Of a stretch of 10,213 bases of DNA, positions 5,911 to 10,213 are shown piece by piece. Under the pieces are notes generated by a model. That model was not told where the DNA came from. It made no database searches and saw nothing but the letters and a program-made list of their open reading frames with translations. Source of the stretch: CAZOHG01 sp964579725 (GTDB lineage: Bacteria > Zhuqueibacterota > JdFR-76 > BMS3Abin05); the NCBI GenBank assembly GCA_964579725.1, contig CAZOHG010000093.1, forward strand, positions 1-10,213, in the 5' to 3' direction. The position numbers and the translations under genes are program-made. How positions within the stretch are numbered: position 1 is the stretch's first letter; each line of letters opens with the position of its first letter.

Positions 5911-7779
5911 TCAAAACGGGACATCATCCGGAAAGCTGTCGGGCCTATCCTCCTTTTCCCCCGTGGCTTTTTGTGCCCAGTCGCGCTCGCGGATGCGCAA
6001 CTCTTCCTGTTTTAGCGCCAAATACTTGCGGTTCAACTCGTCCAGATTTCCGCTCCCAGAATGCTGCGCCTGACGCATTTCCTGTCGAAGAAGCTGAATT
6101 TGCCGGCGAATGTCGGTCAATTTAATCGTTGCCAAACAATCTTCCACCCAGGTGCGCAGTTCTTCCTCCCCCAAGTTCTCTTCGCGCTGAAATCCCAATT
6201 CTGCCAGAAGGGCCTGAATGGCAGGTGATTCCACCACGTCCAGAGCTTCCTGAAAAGTGACCTCTTCCCCCTGCCGGTATTTTTGAAAAGCCCGTCCCAA
6301 AATCGCCCGAAAATCTGGTTCGTTTACCTCGTTTAAATCCAGATTTTGAAAAACAAGGGGCTGAAAATCCGGGTAATTCAACACAATGTGCACCAGATCC
6401 CGCTCGGCCGTAAAACGCGCACCGGGGGCTTTTGCAGCGGTGTTTACGGACGCCGATTCCGTCCCCGGTTTTTTCTTCAACCTCTGGTTGCGCTGCACTT
6501 TTCCGATCTCTTTAAACACCGTTTCATCCGGAAGGCCCATTTTGCCCGCAATTTGTTGGGCGTAAAGATTTCGCAAAACCTCGTCGGAAATCCTTGCCAC
6601 GGTTTCCACCAAAAGGTGCAGAAGTTCCGCCCGATTTTGAGGGCTGTCGTCCGGTTTAACCGACCGGTAGGCAGAAATCTTAAACTCAATAATGTCCTGC
6701 GCCTGGTCAATTAATCGTCGCAGCTTTTCGGGCCCTTCCTGCCGAACAAACGAATCGGGGTCGTGTTCTTTGGGTAACATGACGACGGAAATGCGCAGCC
6801 CTTTGTCCAGCAGAATGTCCACACCGCGCAGAGCGGCGTGGGCACCGGCGGGGTCGCCGTCGTAGAGAATGACGACGTTTTTGGTGTAGCGCAAAAGGAG
6901 TTGTGCCTGACGTTCCGTTAGGGAGGTGCCCGAAGACGCAACGACATTTTCGATGCCGAACTGGACCAGTGAAATGACGTCGGCGTACCCTTCCACCAAA
7001 ATAGCCTGATCGGCTTGCTGAATCGCCCCTCGATTTTCCCGAAGTCCGTACAAAATAGAGCTTTTGTGGTAAACAGGGCTCTCCTGAGTATTGATGTACT
7101 TGGCCTGTTTGGGGTCGTCCTCAATTAATCGCCCGCCGAAACCGGCTACCTGCCCGCTGGCCGTAAAGATCGGAAACATCAGGCGACCTCGAAAACGGTC
7201 GTATTCGCGCCCCTGCTCCGAACGGCTCACAAGTCCCGCCGTTCGCAGCCCTTCCAAGCTGATTTTCTTGAGTTTGGCTTCGCGAATCAGACCGTCCCAC
7301 GAATCCAGCGCCCAACCCAATTTAAATTTCTCAATAACACGCCGGTCGAAACCCCGCTTGCGCAAGTAGGCACGGGCTTTTTCACCGGCAGGGGTTTGCA
7401 ACAAATTGGTGTGAAAAAATTCCGCCGCAAATTCATTGGCTTCGTAGGCTTGTAAGCGCCTACGCGCCTCGGGGTCGTTGGGATTGTCTTCGGGGAGGGG
7501 GATATTCAACTTCCGGGCCAATTCCCGGACGGCTTCCAGAAAGCTCACTTTTTGGATTTGCATGACGAACGAGATGGCATTCCCTCCGGCCCCGCAGCCG
7601 AAACAGTGAAAAATCTGGCGATCGGGGTCCACGGAAAAAGAGGGAGTTTTCTCCTCGTGAAAGGGACACAACCCAAAGTAGTAGCGGCCCTTTTTCTTCA
7701 AAGAGACGTGTTCGGACACCACGTCCAAAATGTCTGCCCGCTCTCGAATTTGTTGGACAATGTATTCCGGAATTTGCAT
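5911..7779 (-). CDS. dnaG: DNA primase DnaG
   Basis: This 622-residue protein makes RNA primers at the replication fork with the DnaB helicase. The N-terminal CHC2 zinc ribbon has C38 and H41 (CPFH) with C59 and C62 (CFGC). The core contains YDRFRGRLMFPIF, with FGGR and KYINTQESPVYHKS after it. The TOPRIM catalytic domain has the metal-binding E263 (LVEGYAD) and the D307-G-D309 pair (VVILYDGDPAG). A variable linker (about 430-455) leads to the C-terminal helicase-interacting region, rich in charged helices to 622. The ATG at 7779 gives MQIPEYIVQQIRERADILDV, matching the usual bacterial start. An upstream in-frame TTG at 7821 would add 14 basic residues and is less likely. No Shine-Dalgarno is visible before either start. 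The upstream 120-base gap (7780-7899) shows no clear terminator. No rpoD follows, so the classic rpsU-dnaG-rpoD order is not present in this window. Confidence 0.98.
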   Translation of the reverse strand: MQIPEYIVQQIRERADILDVVSEHVSLKKKGRYYFGLCPFHEEKTPSFSVDPDRQIFHCFGCGAGGNAISFVMQIQKVSFLEAVRELARKLNIPLPEDNPNDPEARRRLQAYEANEFAAEFFHTNLLQTPAGEKARAYLRKRGFDRRVIEKFKLGWALDSWDGLIREAKLKKISLEGLRTAGLVSRSEQGREYDRFRGRLMFPIFTASGQVAGFGGRLIEDDPKQAKYINTQESPVYHKSSILYGLRENRGAIQQADQAILVEGYADVISLVQFGIENVVASSGTSLTERQAQLLLRYTKNVVILYDGDPAGAHAALRGVDILLDKGLRISVVMLPKEHDPDSFVRQEGPEKLRRLIDQAQDIIEFKISAYRSVKPDDSPQNRAELLHLLVETVARISDEVLRNLYAQQIAGKMGLPDETVFKEIGKVQRNQRLKKKPGTESASVNTAAKAPGARFTAERDLVHIVLNYPDFQPLVFQNLDLNEVNEPDFRAILGRAFQKYRQGEEVTFQEALDVVESPAIQALLAELGFQREENLGEEELRTWVEDCLATIKLTDIRRQIQLLRQEMRQAQHSGSGNLDELNRKYLALKQEELRIRERDWAQKATGEKEDRPDSFPDDVPF

Positions 7780-7899
7780 GATTGTAAAAACCAATCCGTT
7801 TTTTTGTCGCCTGCGCCTCAACCACGCGGCGTCGGCTTCAGAAGATGAAACCAGTCAAATCCATTTTTGGGCGGGGCGAAAAAAAATTCCCCAAAACAT

Positions 7900-9501
7900 C
7901 TACCGCACCAATTTTGATTCCCAATCGGCAACGGTCTGAATGTGTACTTCTGTTTTGGGATCGGCTACCCATTTTTCGTTGGCGTTGTAATTCCAACCCA
8001 TGTAGCGGGAACCGCCGCCGTTAATGGTGGTAATTAAAAAGCGATTGGAAAGGTGACCGAAAAAATTGGCCTGGTCGCGGCCCCAGGTTTGGTCGCCGCC
8101 GCTGGGGTCTACGGGAATCCATCCGTAGTGGGGCAAGTAAACTTCGGCCCAGCGGTGGAAAACGTCGTCAAAACTGGCATTGTCGCCTCGCACAACCACA
8201 GAGCCCTGGTAGCGTGCAGGAAGGCCTGCTGCACGGCAAAGCGCCACGTACACAAACGTGTACTCCGAGCAAGAACCCGAGCCACGTTTTAAGACGGTGG
8301 GCGCCACATTCCAGCCGCCGGCAAGTTCGTAGTGCATGTGGTCAATTACGTATTGGAACAACTTCCGCGCCACCCAATAGGCGTTTTTTTCACTTCCAAC
8401 AACCTGCCGGACAATCTTCTGGAAATACGGATCGTGAATGTGGTGCTTGGCACCGTCCTGAAGGTAGCGCTGCCGAATTCCGGCGGGAATCTCGTCCAAA
8501 TTGCCGACCTTTTCCGAGAAAAGAAAGTACCGAATATCGAACAATTTGGCGTGAACCACCATGTCGCTTTCGTCGGATTGGTCCGGCCGAATTTGGTTGG
8601 TTTCAAAAAGCGCAAATTTTTCGCCCCACCGGTCAGACACAAATCGGGTGGGTTCAGGCCGGTAGGTAATTGGTCCCTGTATTTTTTGATTAGGCAGATT
8701 TCCCGGAACGGCAAAATACACCTGAAGTTTGTGAATAGTTCCGGGGCCCAAATTACGCGTCACGTGGCTCAGGATAATGGTAGCGTCTCGTTCGTTCCGG
8801 AGGCTGAAATGCGTTTTGTCCCTGACTTTAATTCTGAACACGCGGTCCAATTCGTAATCGGCGTTCCACAAAAACTGACCATCCCATGCCAGGTCGTTGG
8901 CGTAGGGTCCGGGTGACGGCAGAATTAAAACCACGTCCCCCGTTGAGGGCCACACCATGTAGATTTCGTCCCGAAGCCGGTCACTGACCCAGAGGTACCG
9001 TCCGTCCCAGGTTAAGCCGTTCGGGTGAGCAGTGGGAGCCGGAATCGAACGAATGGTGGTGCCGTCATCCGAACTAATCTGGTAGAGCCGGTGCGTGGAG
9101 GCGTCTGAAATCCACAAATATTTGCCGTCAAAAGTAATGCCGCGAGGATTCGGGGTCGGGAAATCAAAGGCGTGCAGGATCCAGCCGTTTTTCGGATTCA
9201 CCTTGAAAATCTTCTTGGCGTCACGGTCAATGGTCCACAGGGATTTGCCGTCCCAGGCCAATCCGAGAGGCCAAAAACCTGGAGCTTGAATTTTCTTCAG
9301 AATTTTGCCGGAAGCCGGGTCCAGACGAAATAGAACCGCCGCCTTGCGGTCTGCTACCCACAGAGCCGTGCCGTCGTAGGTCACCCCCGTTACGTAGCCT
9401 GAAGGCGATTTGAAAGAAGAAACCACGTCCCCCGGTTTTGCCCACACCGCTGCCCCTAAAACCAACAGCAAAACCATGCCAAACGAGAGCCGTTTCATCA
9501 T
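7900..9501 (-). CDS. Secreted beta-propeller repeat protein fused to a transglutaminase-like domain
   Basis: The 533-residue product starts with a signal peptide (MMKRLSF, hydrophobic to about 19, cleavage near VWA-KP). Residues 30-225 hold five repeats of the form GLAWDGKSLWTID, with the conserved Asp at 43, 84, 125, 166 and 207, exactly 41 residues apart. This is an SMP-30/NHL or YVTN-like propeller array. A linking beta domain follows (about 230-330). The transglutaminase-like (papain-fold) domain at about 370-475 has a complete Cys-His-Asp triad: C411 (GSGSCSEY), H449 (DVFHRWAEVYL) and D465 (WIPVDPSGG). Such domains act as peptidases, acyltransferases or amide-cleaving enzymes; which one applies here is unknown. 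Two adjacent ATGs (9501, 9498) are possible; GGAGG at 9511-9507 serves both. The longer in-frame extension to 9606 overlaps the upstream gene and reads through its stop region, so it is rejected. The location is probably periplasm or outside the cell. Confidence 0.88.
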   Translation of the reverse strand: MMKRLSFGMVLLLVLGAAVWAKPGDVVSSFKSPSGYVTGVTYDGTALWVADRKAAVLFRLDPASGKILKKIQAPGFWPLGLAWDGKSLWTIDRDAKKIFKVNPKNGWILHAFDFPTPNPRGITFDGKYLWISDASTHRLYQISSDDGTTIRSIPAPTAHPNGLTWDGRYLWVSDRLRDEIYMVWPSTGDVVLILPSPGPYANDLAWDGQFLWNADYELDRVFRIKVRDKTHFSLRNERDATIILSHVTRNLGPGTIHKLQVYFAVPGNLPNQKIQGPITYRPEPTRFVSDRWGEKFALFETNQIRPDQSDESDMVVHAKLFDIRYFLFSEKVGNLDEIPAGIRQRYLQDGAKHHIHDPYFQKIVRQVVGSEKNAYWVARKLFQYVIDHMHYELAGGWNVAPTVLKRGSGSCSEYTFVYVALCRAAGLPARYQGSVVVRGDNASFDDVFHRWAEVYLPHYGWIPVDPSGGDQTWGRDQANFFGHLSNRFLITTINGGGSRYMGWNYNANEKWVADPKTEVHIQTVADWESKLVR

Positions 9502-9506
9502 CGGTT

Positions 9507-9511
9507 CCTCC
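9507..9511 (-). promoter_or_regulatory. Ribosome binding site abutting the upstream stop codon
   Basis: The minus strand reads TAG-GGAGG-AACCG-ATG-ATG. The stop of the FeoA-like gene (9514-9512) touches the GGAGG, and the first ATG is 5 bases further on, the second 8. This decides the start of the propeller-transglutaminase gene and indicates the two genes share a transcript, probably with translational coupling. Confidence 0.85.
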
Positions 9512-10213
9512 CTAAATTTTTTCCAGCAGGATGGCCGATGCCACCTCCTGACAAAGAAAAAATTCCTTTCCGTTGTGCACAGCACCCACCACCTGTCGGG
9601 GCACAACCGTCCATTCCTGTGACGATTCTTTCCGCAAAAAGGTAATCGTTTTGCCAGGGATTACCCCCTTTTTGCGAAGATTTTCCACAACCAAATCGCC
9701 ACCGAGAATGTCTTCCACCAAGGCGGATTCTCCGGGTTTTAGGAAGTTCGGCTGAATCAATTGCTGCCCTTTTCTCACCCAAATTTTGGCGGCCTCACCT
9801 TCTCCAAAAACCTCCTCTTTTCCGTCAATAGCGAGGTAGAGTAGCTCGTCCTGAAAAACCGATTCGACCCAAACTTTCACACCGGGCTTCAGGTGAAGGC
9901 GTTCGAACAATTTCAGATTTTTCTCTCCTCCGAGAACCGCCACAATTTTCCCGTTCTCGCCGGGAAAAAGCTCATTCAGACAAAGAATTTTCTCCCCCAT
10001 TTGCACTTGAATTAGCTGAGCCATTCCCCTTCCGAGCACCACTTTGCCGGTCGGCAGTTTAAGCAAAAGCGGCCCCGCGGGGATTTCCCGCTCGGAGGCG
10101 TGCAAGACTTCCACCAGATCCCCAGGTTTTAAACCCAAAGTGTCCAAAAGAGACTGGTCTTCTTTCTCCTCCGCTTCCACCCCAACCACTCGGTAACGAC
10201 CCGGAGGGGCATC
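9512..10213 (-). CDS. Tandem FeoA-domain protein (three SH3-like repeats), 5' end missing
   Basis: The frame is open to the window edge, giving 233 residues. The GTG at 10189 is internal, because the residues before it (DAPPGRYR) complete the first domain. Three FeoA-like units are visible. Unit 1 (about 1-72) has PPGRYRVVGVE and LGLKPGDLVEVL. Unit 2 (79-148) has FPGENGKIVAVLGG and LHLKPGVKVWVE. Unit 3 (153-233) has LKPGESALVEDILGGD and KGVIPGKTITFL. The pattern PG...VxxxxGG...LgLkPGxxVxV is the FeoA/DtxR C-terminal SH3-like fold. FeoA is a small cytoplasmic partner of the ferrous iron transporter FeoB, normally 75-90 residues with one domain, so three units in one chain are unusual. No feoB lies in the window. 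The role could be iron uptake or metal-dependent regulation; both are inference. Its stop touches the ribosome binding site of the next gene. Confidence 0.75.
   Translation of the reverse strand, partial: DAPPGRYRVVGVEAEEKEDQSLLDTLGLKPGDLVEVLHASEREIPAGPLLLKLPTGKVVLGRGMAQLIQVQMGEKILCLNELFPGENGKIVAVLGGEKNLKLFERLHLKPGVKVWVESVFQDELLYLAIDGKEEVFGEGEAAKIWVRKGQQLIQPNFLKPGESALVEDILGGDLVVENLRKKGVIPGKTITFLRKESSQEWTVVPRQVVGAVHNGKEFFLCQEVASAILLEKI

Noticed and set aside
9502..9606. 35-residue N-terminal extension of the propeller-transglutaminase
   Set aside because: It would overlap the FeoA-like gene by about 95 bases, has a Trp/Cys/Arg-rich translation, and would bury the obvious signal peptide. The ATG pair behind GGAGG is a far better start.
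1..10213. CRISPR arrays, transposon ends, tRNA or rRNA genes, phage genes
   Set aside because: No regularly spaced repeats, terminal inverted repeats with a transposase, cloverleaf or conserved rRNA segments were found on reading either strand. The 123-base periodicity near 8870-9400 is protein propeller repeats.

Overview
The window comes from a bacterial chromosome of moderate GC, roughly half G+C by eye. One long run of seven genes lies on the minus strand, and one gene on the plus strand enters from the left edge. Signal peptides, Shine-Dalgarno sites of the GGAGG type, several GTG starts and a housekeeping dnaG indicate a free-living bacterium. The secreted glycosidase-like propeller family and the propeller-transglutaminase remind me of Planctomycetes or FCB-group and KSB1/Calditrichota-type genomes. 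That placement is an impression, not a demonstrated assignment.

Layout from left to right. 1-846 (+) is the 3' part of a 6-phosphogluconolactonase-type seven-bladed propeller lactonase. It converges on a cation diffusion facilitator metal exporter (873-1787, -), whose GTG start has a near-perfect Shine-Dalgarno. Upstream of that exporter, 1788-2003 is non-coding and has unusually strong, strand-specific RNA folding potential. It is a candidate structured 5' leader. Next come a SAM-dependent methyltransferase (2004-2813, -), a secreted glycosidase-like propeller protein (2974-4437, -), a 295-base AT-rich gap with a 12-bp palindrome (4438-4732), a zinc-dependent medium-chain sugar/polyol dehydrogenase (4733-5767, -), DNA primase DnaG (5911-7779, -), a secreted protein joining five exact 41-residue propeller repeats to a transglutaminase domain (7900-9501, -), and a tandem three-domain FeoA-like protein that runs off the right edge (9512-10213, -).

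The clearest transcriptional coupling is between the FeoA-like gene and the propeller-transglutaminase. The stop codon of the first directly abuts the ribosome binding site of the second. The remaining minus-strand genes are separated by 120-295 bases and need not be one operon. A dehydrogenase, a secreted glycosidase-like protein and a lactonase all fit sugar processing or oxidation, but the link is inference. I found no transposon, CRISPR array, tRNA, rRNA or phage gene. The least ordinary signals are the folded leader of the metal exporter and the FeoA-repeat/propeller-transglutaminase gene pair.
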